Source of the DNA: Sulfuricurvum sp.
GTDB taxonomy: Bacteria; Campylobacterota; Campylobacteria; Campylobacterales; Sulfurimonadaceae
Assembly (NCBI GenBank): GCA_030692765.1
Contig: JAUYUB010000021.1
Location: 1-64,000 of the forward strand
Direction of reading: 5' to 3'
Length of the DNA stretch: 64,000 bases
Each line of letters begins with the position of its first letter. Within the stretch, counting starts at the first letter, position 1. A program made the position numbers and the translations under genes. Shown here piece after piece: positions 28,895 through 38,236 of this stretch. The notes under the pieces were generated by a model, which was given only the letters and a program-made list of their open reading frames with translations, was not told where the DNA came from and did no database searches.

Positions 28895-30396
28895 TTTTTC
28901 TCCCAGCTTATGTAATCTTCCCAAATACCATTGATACTCGGCTTGATTCCCTTTATTTTTCGATTGTACACATGCAGGTCATTTGGAATCACCAAGAAAA
29001 GGTACGGATTGTCCGAAACGATTTGTCCGAAAATGCGTCGCTGTAAAGCCGCTGTTTTTTCAGGATCCGTTGAGTCTTCCATCTCTTCTATAAGCTTATC
29101 AGTCGCCTTTGAATGATACCCTATCATATTAAAGCCGCCCGGCACATCCCCTTTGCTGTGCCAGATCATATAAGGATCGGGGGTTAACGACGATGCCCAG
29201 CCCAGCAATACCGTCTCAAATTTTTTAGGCATGACCACCGTGTTTACAAAGGCTTGCCATTCCATGACTTTTAGCGTTACTTTTACCCCTACTTCCAAGA
29301 GCTGTCGTTGCATTATCTCTGCGGCATACGGACCTATCGCATTGGAGTTTGAGGTCGCAATTTCAAAACGAAGAGGATGAGCAGCATCGTATCCTGCACT
29401 CTTTAACAGTTCACGGGCGCGTATAAGGTTTCGTTTGGGAGCTTTTACCTGATCATTAAAACCTTTGCTCCCCGGTAAAAAAGGACCTGTGCAAATTTTT
29501 CCGTGATTTAAAAACAAAATATCAATAAGCGATTGACGGTCAATCGCCAGCGATAGCGCCTCCCGAACTCTAGGGTCTTGGAATCTTTTTAGCCGTAAAT
29601 TAAAACCTAGATAGATATAACTGTGCGAAGCCAACTCAACGGTGGCAAACTTTTTATGAAAATCTGCCTTAAGTTGTCGCTCGTACTGCATCGAATCCAA
29701 CCCATCGATATCAATCTCTCCATTTTTTAGCATCAAAAAGCGGGTCATCGGATCAGAAATTACATGAAAAACGATTTTATCAATTTTTGGACGGTGTTCA
29801 AAATACTCAGGATTAGCCTCTAGTACAATCTGCTTGGAAAATTCGAGTTTTTTGAGAATATAGGGACCGGTACCTATGGGATGGGCATTAAATTGCGAGC
29901 CCATAATATCTTTTTCATTTTGAAGAATATGGCGCGGTACAATTCCCATCATCCATATCTCTAATGCTTTAAAATAAGGTTTCTCATACGTCACACGTAC
30001 CGTATACGCATCAACTGCTTTGACCTCTTTTACCACCCTAAAATCGGTTGCGTAAGGGGTAACCGTTTTGGGTGATCGGATCAAATCGTAGGTAAAAACG
30101 ACATCGTTCGCAGTAAACGGCTTCCCGTCATGCCATTTGACTCCATGTCGCAGCTTGAACTCAATGACGGTTGGAGTGATAAAACGGTAGGACTGAGCCA
30201 AATCTCCGATCACCTTTTGTCCGCTTTCGTCGTATTTGACCAAAGCATTGAAAAGATGTCCGGCTATCGAAGAACTGGCAGAATCGGTGGCAATCAACGG
30301 GTTAAGACGTGCGGGATTAGACGAGGTGCTTAGATGCAGTGTCGAGGCCATAAGCCAGACACTTTGGAGTAAAAGAAAAAAGTATTTCAATCTCAT
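28891..30396 (-). CDS. ABC transporter substrate-binding protein, family 5 (peptide/nickel type)
   Basis: Signal peptide; LAQSYRFITPTVIEFKLRHGVKWHDGKPFTANDVVFTYD, DPRVREALSLAIDRQSLID. Confidence 0.93.
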   Translation of the reverse strand: MRLKYFFLLLQSVWLMASTLHLSTSSNPARLNPLIATDSASSSIAGHLFNALVKYDESGQKVIGDLAQSYRFITPTVIEFKLRHGVKWHDGKPFTANDVVFTYDLIRSPKTVTPYATDFRVVKEVKAVDAYTVRVTYEKPYFKALEIWMMGIVPRHILQNEKDIMGSQFNAHPIGTGPYILKKLEFSKQIVLEANPEYFEHRPKIDKIVFHVISDPMTRFLMLKNGEIDIDGLDSMQYERQLKADFHKKFATVELASHSYIYLGFNLRLKRFQDPRVREALSLAIDRQSLIDILFLNHGKICTGPFLPGSKGFNDQVKAPKRNLIRARELLKSAGYDAAHPLRFEIATSNSNAIGPYAAEIMQRQLLEVGVKVTLKVMEWQAFVNTVVMPKKFETVLLGWASSLTPDPYMIWHSKGDVPGGFNMIGYHSKATDKLIEEMEDSTDPEKTAALQRRIFGQIVSDNPYLFLVIPNDLHVYNRKIKGIKPSINGIWEDYISWEKK

Positions 30397-30423
30397 CCCA
30401 TTTTTTAGGAGAGATTATACCAT

Positions 30424-31149
30424 TTATTTGGATTCAAGCTTGATAGACGTTGCCGGCTGAATCGGACGGAAATTGTGATCGTAATGTGCTCTCATATCTT
30501 CAATCTGATTTTGTGACGCAGTCATTGGTTGTTTTAAGATATACCATTGAACCCCTTCCGTACATGGAGGAGTCGTAAGTGAACCCACATAATGGTAATA
30601 ATGCTTTTTATCATGTGGCAATAAATCCTGCGGATCGATACGAATCGTACGTCCGATCCCTCCTAGCACATTGTCCAAAACAGGGTTATTTTTCCCCTCA
30701 TTGAACATGATACCAACAACGGCTAAATGGCCATCGGCACTTTTATGCACCAAATGCCCCTCAAGCGCGTATTGTTTACCGTCAATGGTGTGTTCACTGT
30801 GTCCGTGAAAATGAAACTGGACAAGCGTGTATTCGCGACCGTCAAGAATCAGTTTTCCGCCATCCTTCACATTTACCTGTATTGCGTGTCCATTGTCAAC
30901 CGCATCCGCGGTCGTATGCATATCCTCGTTCATCTTTAACGTCAATGAGCCTTTTAGAGACTTACTCTTTTTGCTCACGATATTGATTGGGGATTGCAAA
31001 TGCCCTTTTTGGCACTCCTGTGCAAACTCACCCCAGCATGATGGGCCGTGAGTTTCGTAATCCCAATGAGCTGGATGTGCTTCTTCACCAAAAGCTGCTG
31101 ATGTAAATAAAAGCGCTGCTACACTCAAAGCCAAGAGTGTTGTTTTCAT
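30424..31149 (-). CDS. cah: Periplasmic alpha-carbonic anhydrase
   Basis: Signal peptide; WDYETHGPSCWGE, QSPINIV, LVQFHFHGHSEHTIDGKQYALEGHLVHK, GSLTTPPCTEGVQWYI. Confidence 0.96.
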   Translation of the reverse strand: MKTTLLALSVAALLFTSAAFGEEAHPAHWDYETHGPSCWGEFAQECQKGHLQSPINIVSKKSKSLKGSLTLKMNEDMHTTADAVDNGHAIQVNVKDGGKLILDGREYTLVQFHFHGHSEHTIDGKQYALEGHLVHKSADGHLAVVGIMFNEGKNNPVLDNVLGGIGRTIRIDPQDLLPHDKKHYYHYVGSLTTPPCTEGVQWYILKQPMTASQNQIEDMRAHYDHNFRPIQPATSIKLESK

Positions 31150-31163
31150 GTTTTATCCTTTTT

Positions 31164-32519
31164 TTAAAATTTATAGTTTGCGATAACGCGGTATTGGGTA
31201 AAATCACCATTCACACTCGCTGTTGCATGCGGATCATTCCCCATCACCGTATTGTTTGAAACCCAAATCCCTTTAGCGGCCAAGGAGAGATTACCGATAC
31301 CATAAAAAAGCTGTACATTCAGGTCTTCTTCGGCACCTAGAGTGAAGCGTTCACCATCATAGTGAGCACAAGAAACTTCTGTGCTTAGCCCCGTAATTCC
31401 TGTAAAATCAAGCTTTTGTATTATACCAACTTTCATTCCAGTTGTCCCGCCAATGTAGGCAGTATCACTGGTTAGCCCTTTTCCATAATCCGATCCAAAA
31501 AGGTTGTTGGCCGTTAGCATATTTGTATAAAGTGGGGTCCCATCCCACGGCAAGACCAATGAATCGTGCTCGCCATCGTGACTAAAAACATGACTGTATG
31601 CCGCCACAAACATTGTATCCTGATAAGTCGTACTCATTTTTACACCAATGGCCTGCGCGTTAATTCGACCACCAGCCAGTGTCATATCAGCAGCTAAATT
31701 CGCATCTGCATTTCCAACCGACTTTTCGCTGATTCCTTGCACCGAAGCCGTATAAGACCAATCACTATTGAGTTTATTCGCAAACATGGCATCAGCATAA
31801 ACCGCATTCATAAAATCAGGAGCATAATAATCATAAACTTTTCCGCTTACAGCACCCTCTTTATAGCTGATCGAAAGAGGGAGAACATACCCACCATCAT
31901 GCCCGGTGATCGCTCGTGTTTTCGTCCCCAGAGCACTTTCGATGATATCTTCGAACCGGTCACTGGTACGCTGTTTGAATTTATCGATATAACCGCCGCT
32001 CATTTCTATCGATGGGGTAAGCTTCACCGTAGCGATTGCCCCTTCGACACTACTGGGAATCATACGGACATCTTTAGCATCGATTAATGGCGTTTCGATG
32101 ACACGTCGCCCATACCAGAGTTCATAATTGTCACGATTGTATTGCGCGTACGCTTCTCCCAATACCGATATACCTTCGTTACCATCAGCTGTAGTAGCCC
32201 CAGGTTTCTTTGCATGGTAGCGCGAAAGGGTTGACTGTTCAGTATTTGCAGCACCTTCTGGCAAAGCAAACGGATTGGTCGTCATAAACGTCGCCCCAAG
32301 CTTCAAACCATACAATGATCCAGTTACATATCCAAGCTGACCTCCGATTGCATTAGAATGTTGTGACGTATCGGCTTGGTTGCCTCCGTCTTTCTCAGTC
32401 CCTATGTAATAATATCGGATATTGCCGTGAGCTGACCCCTCTTTAAACCAGGTATCCAGACCATCCGCTGCATAAAGGGAGAATGCAGATGTTATCAATA
32501 ATACAGTTATTTTTTTCAT
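31164..32519 (-). CDS. OprD-like outer-membrane porin
   Basis: MKKITVLLITSAFSLYA signal peptide, GSAHGNIRYYYIGTE barrel start, terminal YRVIANYKF. Start moved to the MKK codon. Confidence 0.83.
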   Translation of the reverse strand: MKKITVLLITSAFSLYAADGLDTWFKEGSAHGNIRYYYIGTEKDGGNQADTSQHSNAIGGQLGYVTGSLYGLKLGATFMTTNPFALPEGAANTEQSTLSRYHAKKPGATTADGNEGISVLGEAYAQYNRDNYELWYGRRVIETPLIDAKDVRMIPSSVEGAIATVKLTPSIEMSGGYIDKFKQRTSDRFEDIIESALGTKTRAITGHDGGYVLPLSISYKEGAVSGKVYDYYAPDFMNAVYADAMFANKLNSDWSYTASVQGISEKSVGNADANLAADMTLAGGRINAQAIGVKMSTTYQDTMFVAAYSHVFSHDGEHDSLVLPWDGTPLYTNMLTANNLFGSDYGKGLTSDTAYIGGTTGMKVGIIQKLDFTGITGLSTEVSCAHYDGERFTLGAEEDLNVQLFYGIGNLSLAAKGIWVSNNTVMGNDPHATASVNGDFTQYRVIANYKF

Positions 32520-32633
32520 AATCATCCTTAATAATCCTAGGAATTTTATCAAAAAAACATTAAACCTCATTTATCATGTACACATTCGTAAAGTGTATAA
32601 TATAATGTCATATCTCCCTATCCAAGAAGTACC

Positions 32634-34568
32634 ATGCAAGTTTTCAAAGAACTCTTTAAAATCTATCTCCTTTTTATTGCCCTTTTTTTCCTCGGGAGAA
32701 TCGGTCTATATGTCCTCTATTTTGATCGTTTAAGTGATATCAGTTTTGCCGAATCGTTGCTTTCTTTTCTCTATGGGCTAAAGCTTGATACTATGACGAC
32801 ATCCATAATCCTTATTGTTCCGGCACTTTTGCTGTCCATAACGCCGCAAAGGTTTGCAAAAGCAATGGCGGCGATCATCAGCAGTTACGTTTTAATCTTT
32901 TTGCTTATTGCCCTTTACATCGAAAATGCTACTTTTCCATTTGTCGCCCAATACGATGTACGTCCGAACTATCTTTTTGTCGAGTATCTAAAATATCCCA
33001 AAGAAGTCAGCTCGATGATTCTCAAAGAGTACCCGATACAGCTCTTCGCTGCACTCTTTATGCTCATCATCATGGCATGGAGCTATGTACGATTTTCACC
33101 GCTAAAGCTTGAGAGCGCTATTCGCACACCGCTTTGGCGCCGTGTCCTTTTGATACTTCCTATTGCAGCTCTTCTTTTTATCGGTATTCGCTCTTCTTTG
33201 GGTCATCGTCCTGCCAATATTTCCGATGCCCTTTACAGTTGCAACCGTATGGCCAATGAAATCGCAAAAAATTCCCTATACAGTATCGGCTACGCTTACT
33301 ACAGCTACAACAAGGAATCCGGAAAACTGATCGAAAGCTATGGAAAAATAACTTTAACTCAGGCATACCAGCGTGTTTCCACGCGTCTAAATATACCCAT
33401 GGGAAGCGAGTTGCCGTTTAATCGCCCCGAACCCACCCATTTTCATTCCGAGCAACCGAAAAATTTGGTTATTTTTATCCAAGAATCTCTGGGGAGCCAG
33501 TTTGTGGGATTCAGCGGCGGAGATGCCAATATTACCCCCAATCTTGAACGGCTCTCGCATGAAGGGCTTGCATTTACCAATCTATTTAGCAATGGTACCC
33601 GTTCGATACGAGGGCTCTCTGCCTTGACCTCAGGATGGCTTCCATTGGCAGGGGAAGAAGTCGTAAAGCGTAACAAATCCCAAAGTGATTTTTTCACGGT
33701 TGCCTCACTGCTCAAACCGCTTGGATACAAATCAAGTTTCATCTATGGAGGCGAGGGACGGTTTGACAACATGCGAAGCTGGTACATGGGCAACGGTTTT
33801 GATGAAGTGATTGAGCAAACGGATTATAAAAATCCTAGTTTTGTCAGTACGTGGGGGGTAAGCGATGAAGACTTGGTTCTCAAGGCCCACGAAAAATTCA
33901 AAGCGCATACTGCCAAAGGAGAAAGGTTTGTCAGTGTGATGTTCTCATCCTCCAATCACTCCCCTTTTGAGCTTCCGGATGGGAAAATACAGTTCATAGA
34001 GGGAAAACCGCGCCAAAGCGTTGAAAATGCCGTTAAATACGCAGATTTTGCCATCGGACGTTTGTTTGAACTGGCGAAAAAAGAGCCTTACTACAAAAAT
34101 ACCGTCTTTGTTGTCGTTGCCGATCATAACGTCCGCGTCTATGGAGACGACCTCGTTCCCGTTAATATGTTCCACATTCCCGCTCTTATCATCGCAGACG
34201 GGTTGAAATCTCAGAAATTTGAACGTCTTTCCACCCAGCCTGATGTCCTTGCTACAGCACTGGATCTCGTAGGCGTTGATCTAACCTATCCTGTTTTAGG
34301 ACACTCCATATACAGTGATAAAAAACAAGAGATGGCACTTATGATGTTTAACGATAACTTCGCTTTGCGTGTGGGCACAAATGTGGCGATTATCCAGCCC
34401 AACAAAGAGGCATTGACCTTTGCCTACGAAAACGAACATCTTAAAAGTATCCCGCATGATATAGAGCTGGAGAAAGACGCACTGGCTTTTGTCAAAGTCA
34501 TGGACGATATGTACAACAAGAAATTGTTTAAGGTATCAAAAAATAAAGTTTGTAAAAGCGATAAATAA
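32634..34568 (+). CDS. LTA synthase/sulfatase-family membrane phosphotransferase
   Basis: Five N-terminal TM; sulfatase-fold domain (NLVIFIQESLGSQFVG, NGTRSIRGLSAL, VVVADHNVRVYGDD). Confidence 0.88.
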   Translation: MQVFKELFKIYLLFIALFFLGRIGLYVLYFDRLSDISFAESLLSFLYGLKLDTMTTSIILIVPALLLSITPQRFAKAMAAIISSYVLIFLLIALYIENATFPFVAQYDVRPNYLFVEYLKYPKEVSSMILKEYPIQLFAALFMLIIMAWSYVRFSPLKLESAIRTPLWRRVLLILPIAALLFIGIRSSLGHRPANISDALYSCNRMANEIAKNSLYSIGYAYYSYNKESGKLIESYGKITLTQAYQRVSTRLNIPMGSELPFNRPEPTHFHSEQPKNLVIFIQESLGSQFVGFSGGDANITPNLERLSHEGLAFTNLFSNGTRSIRGLSALTSGWLPLAGEEVVKRNKSQSDFFTVASLLKPLGYKSSFIYGGEGRFDNMRSWYMGNGFDEVIEQTDYKNPSFVSTWGVSDEDLVLKAHEKFKAHTAKGERFVSVMFSSSNHSPFELPDGKIQFIEGKPRQSVENAVKYADFAIGRLFELAKKEPYYKNTVFVVVADHNVRVYGDDLVPVNMFHIPALIIADGLKSQKFERLSTQPDVLATALDLVGVDLTYPVLGHSIYSDKKQEMALMMFNDNFALRVGTNVAIIQPNKEALTFAYENEHLKSIPHDIELEKDALAFVKVMDDMYNKKLFKVSKNKVCKSDK

Positions 34569-34594
34569 TTAGAATGAAGAAATAAGAGAAGGAA

Positions 34595-34609
34595 CTCCCC
34601 GAAGGGGAG
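34595..34609 (-). terminator. Rho-independent-like terminator downstream of rpsI
   Basis: Minus-strand CTCCCCTTCGGGGAG (UUCG-type loop) followed by a T/C-rich tail. Confidence 0.7.
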
Positions 34610-34624
34610 GTAGAAAAGAAGCGA

Positions 34625-35014
34625 TTAACGCTTAGAGAATTGACGTGAACGACGTGCTTTACGACGGCCTGGCTTCTTACGCTCAACGATACGTGAATCG
34701 CGAGTAAGCATACCGTACGGTTTAAGTACTGGACGGAAAGCAGGATCAAATGCACAAAGTGCTCTTGAAATACCGTGACGAAGTGCATCAGATTGACCTG
34801 AGAACCCACCACCGGTAGTTTTAGCTTCGATATCTACTGATGTGTCTTGTTTAGTCAATGAAAGCGGTTGAGTAACACGCAATTTCTTTGCTTCAAGACC
34901 ACCAAGCCATGCATCAAGTGAAAGACCATTAACAGTAATTTTACCTGTACCTGGAGTCATCCATACTTTAGCAATTGACGTTTTTCTTCTGCCGGTTGCA
35001 TATGTTTTTGCCAT
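34625..35014 (-). CDS. rpsI: 30S ribosomal protein S9
   Basis: [12 protein letters not shown]..., [15 protein letters not shown], terminal [17 protein letters not shown]. Confidence 0.98.
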   Translation of the reverse strand: MAKTYATGRRKTSIAKVWMTPGTGKITVNGLSLDAWLGGLEAKKLRVTQPLSLTKQDTSVDIEAKTTGGGFSGQSDALRHGISRALCAFDPAFRPVLKPYGMLTRDSRIVERKKPGRRKARRSRQFSKR

Positions 35015-35023
35015 AGTTAATCC

Positions 35024-35449
35024 TTACTTAGCAAGTTGTGCTGAGTGAGGATGTTCCGCACCTGCATAAACTTTTAGTTTTTTGATCATTGCGCGACCCA
35101 ATTTTGTTTTAGGAAGCATACCGCGAGCGGCAAGTTTGAAAACTTTCTCTGGGTTCGTTGCCAAAAGGTCTGTAAACTTTTCACTCTTCACGTTACCGAA
35201 GTAACCCGTGTGACGGTGATACGTTTTAGTAGCAGCTTTACCGCCACCTTTAATAAGTGCTTTTTCAGCGTTAATGATAACAACGAAGTCACCACAGTCA
35301 ATATTTGGTGTAAAATATGGCTTATCTTTTCCGCGAAGACGAGTAGCAACATCAGTCATAATACGACCAAATGTTTTCCCTTCAGCGTCAATCAAAATCC
35401 ATTTATGTTCGATTTGCTCAGCTGTAGCAATTTGTGTAAATTTCATCAC
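35024..35449 (-). CDS. rplM: 50S ribosomal protein L13
   Basis: KWILIDAEGKTFGR, YFTPNIDCGDFVVIINAEK, RAVRGMLPK-type motif. Confidence 0.98.
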   Translation of the reverse strand: MMKFTQIATAEQIEHKWILIDAEGKTFGRIMTDVATRLRGKDKPYFTPNIDCGDFVVIINAEKALIKGGGKAATKTYHRHTGYFGNVKSEKFTDLLATNPEKVFKLAARGMLPKTKLGRAMIKKLKVYAGAEHPHSAQLAK

Positions 35450-35527
35450 GAGCCTCCTTGTAAGTCTTAAATAAATAGTGGCGAAATTTTACCCATTTAA
35501 ACTTATAACTTACTTAAATTAAGTTTC

Positions 35528-38236
35528 CTATAAGCAATCTACGAATTTGACACCCTCACTGTTCAAGTAGCAAAGATACCCTTTTACAGCCCCTCCAGCG
35601 AGTGCCCGTACGGCATCCATGTACATTTTGACTTGCATTTTATGGGAAAAATTCTCTTCTTGTCCTGTTTTATAATCAATAACCGTCCAGTGGCCTGTAT
35701 CACTTTGGATGAGCAAGTCGATAATACGCATTTCGCCCTGATAAAAAAAGCGTTTTTCTTTGTAGTGTTTGCCTTGCGTCAAGGTACAAAACGTTTCATC
35801 CCCCAGCAACATCTCCAATGCAGTGCGCATCGTCTCAATCTTTTCGGCTCCGATACGTGCACCGTAACGCTTACGCGCCGATTCAATCGCGGCATGTATC
35901 GAGTCGTGTTTAAAATCACCCATCATTTCCAATGCGTAGTGCAGTGCCAGACCATACTGTACCGCATCGTAGTCAAAGGTCTCATTGGACTCCAAACGCA
36001 CTACCTCATCTTGTCTTCCATAGGATACGGCTTCATATTTAAGCGGTTCAAGAGGCTGTGGCGCTTGAGCATTAGAAGATTCAAACACCTTTTCTCCCCA
36101 TGCCCCCTCAACAAGATCCAAAGGAGCAAACCACGACGATTTTGGCTTGGCGATCACACTTAGCGACTGAACCGCGCGAGTCAGTGCCACATACAAACCG
36201 TTAAGCTGATCTTCACCCTCGAGTACTTTTTCTTTCTCCAGCGCTGCTTGATACGCAACATCCAACTCTTCGCGCCCTTTGATACGGTAAAAAAGTCGTG
36301 TTAGGGTCAGACCCTCATACTCATAGACGATACTCTCTCCACGGCTTCTTGGGATTCCTAAACGATCCAGAACCAGTACGTGCTCAAACTCCAACCCCTT
36401 GGATTTATGCACCGTCATGATCCGTATTCCATGCAGATCACTTTGGGGGGCATTCGCATCGAGGCGGTCTATCTCAAACGCTACTTCCTCTATGTCACGG
36501 TAATTATTGAGATGCTCGATAAACATCATAGCGCTTTTATCACCGATTCTTTGATCCCGTATAAAACGGATGGCCTGTTCTTGCAAATCGGTAATGCTTA
36601 CTGGCTGTATCGTTTGGGCTTCAACCCCCAAAAGCGCCGCACAGTTATGCCGATATATATCGGCTCTAAAATAACAATAACGTAAATACTCGATCACCGC
36701 TTTGACACTTCGCTGATGGATCAGTTTGGACGTCGCTTCACTCACCACATCCAGATGGTGCTCTTCGAGATACTCCTGTAGTTTACCGGCATCGGAATTC
36801 GTCACGCATAAAACGGCTATTTCATCTTGAGTAATTCCCATTTTGAGCAATCGCTCAATCCCTTCATACGCCGTTTTAAGCGGCTCATCGCTCGTTAGGA
36901 CTTCGACGTATCCGCCCTTCTTAGATTCGGGTGAACCTTGCGGAATGTAGCGTTTCATCTTGGCACCGAAGACACGGTTGACAAAATCTACTACTTCACT
37001 TTTGGATCGGTAGTTTACCTCTAGAGGACGTACCTGCACTTCAAAATGGTGGGCTACATCGTAAAACAAAGCGCTCACTCCGCCGCGAAAACGGTAAATC
37101 GATTGTTTCACATCCCCAACGAAGAAAAAGCTTCCCCCCTCGTTTATCCCCTTTCCCGAACTGATCTCTTCGATCAAAGGACGCAGAATATCAAACTGAA
37201 TCACACTGGTGTCTTGAAACTCATCCAGCAAGAGATGTTTCATCCTGGAATCCAGCCGAAAGTAGAGAAATTCACTCTCTATCTTTCCCCGCAACAAAGA
37301 GTGAACCATCAGCGTAATGTCATCAAAGGTAAGCTCTTGATTCTGCCGCATAATCGCCGTACGGCTTTTGATGTATATGTCTAAAAGGCGCAATAACCCT
37401 GCAAAAAAATCCGATTCGCGTGATTGCATTTGCATTCGCACGGTCTCTTGGAGACTGCGTAGCAGCTCGTCCATCTTGGGTTCATAGATTTTTTTAAAAT
37501 CCCAATACTCTAAACTCGGTTTAAAAAGCCATGTTTTGCCTAAAAGCGCATCATAATCCTCAATCTCCATGGTCTTTCTGGCACGGTCACTCAGTGGCTT
37601 GCTCAATACGAGCGCCGACAATTCTGATGCCAGACTCATCGCGTGCTCATACGGATTAAAAGAGAGGCTCACATTGGGTAGCTCTATGGCCTCAAACTCT
37701 TTGTGCTTTGCATACAGTTGTGCGAGCAGTACAAAAATATCATCCAAACGTTTTGAACTCAACTGTGCCAAGCCAACCAGAGTTCCCATCTCACCTGCGA
37801 CTTCTATTTCATGTAAAAAGCGCTCTAAAAACTTGGTTTCATGATGGGATGTCGCCGCCGTATATGTGGGCATGATCCCTGCATTGAGAGCAAATTTACG
37901 CAAGATGGTTCCGAAAAACTTGTCGATTGTCGAGATATGAATATCACTGCGCAAAAAACGAAGCAGTATTTTTTTTCGCTGTGCCAGTATCTCCTCACAG
38001 CTTAATCCACTCAGACGTGAAATCTCGGCAAGTTCTGCACGTGTTTCCAAAGCTTTAAGTGTTTCAATCACCCGCTGCATCATCTCATTGGCCGCTTTGT
38101 TTGTAAACGTCAATGCTGTAATGGATGAGGGATCCTCCCCCATAAAAAGAAGGCTTAGATATCGCACAACCAGATTAAACGTTTTACCGCTTCCGGCACT
38201 CGCTTCATACGCTAAAAAAGGCTCAAACTGACTCAT
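35528..38236 (-). CDS. addA: AddA/RecB-like helicase-nuclease
   Basis: EASAGSGKTFNLVVRYL Walker A, LLLDEFQDTS, VNYRSKSEVVDFVN, MTVHKSKGLEFEHVLV, C-terminal WTVIDYKTGQE nuclease motif. Confidence 0.9.
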   Translation of the reverse strand: MSQFEPFLAYEASAGSGKTFNLVVRYLSLLFMGEDPSSITALTFTNKAANEMMQRVIETLKALETRAELAEISRLSGLSCEEILAQRKKILLRFLRSDIHISTIDKFFGTILRKFALNAGIMPTYTAATSHHETKFLERFLHEIEVAGEMGTLVGLAQLSSKRLDDIFVLLAQLYAKHKEFEAIELPNVSLSFNPYEHAMSLASELSALVLSKPLSDRARKTMEIEDYDALLGKTWLFKPSLEYWDFKKIYEPKMDELLRSLQETVRMQMQSRESDFFAGLLRLLDIYIKSRTAIMRQNQELTFDDITLMVHSLLRGKIESEFLYFRLDSRMKHLLLDEFQDTSVIQFDILRPLIEEISSGKGINEGGSFFFVGDVKQSIYRFRGGVSALFYDVAHHFEVQVRPLEVNYRSKSEVVDFVNRVFGAKMKRYIPQGSPESKKGGYVEVLTSDEPLKTAYEGIERLLKMGITQDEIAVLCVTNSDAGKLQEYLEEHHLDVVSEATSKLIHQRSVKAVIEYLRYCYFRADIYRHNCAALLGVEAQTIQPVSITDLQEQAIRFIRDQRIGDKSAMMFIEHLNNYRDIEEVAFEIDRLDANAPQSDLHGIRIMTVHKSKGLEFEHVLVLDRLGIPRSRGESIVYEYEGLTLTRLFYRIKGREELDVAYQAALEKEKVLEGEDQLNGLYVALTRAVQSLSVIAKPKSSWFAPLDLVEGAWGEKVFESSNAQAPQPLEPLKYEAVSYGRQDEVVRLESNETFDYDAVQYGLALHYALEMMGDFKHDSIHAAIESARKRYGARIGAEKIETMRTALEMLLGDETFCTLTQGKHYKEKRFFYQGEMRIIDLLIQSDTGHWTVIDYKTGQEENFSHKMQVKMYMDAVRALAGGAVKGYLCYLNSEGVKFVDCL

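Noticed and set aside
35633-36163. 176-aa + strand ORF
   Set aside because: Antisense to addA, which has clear helicase and nuclease motifs; no recognisable domain in the antisense translation.
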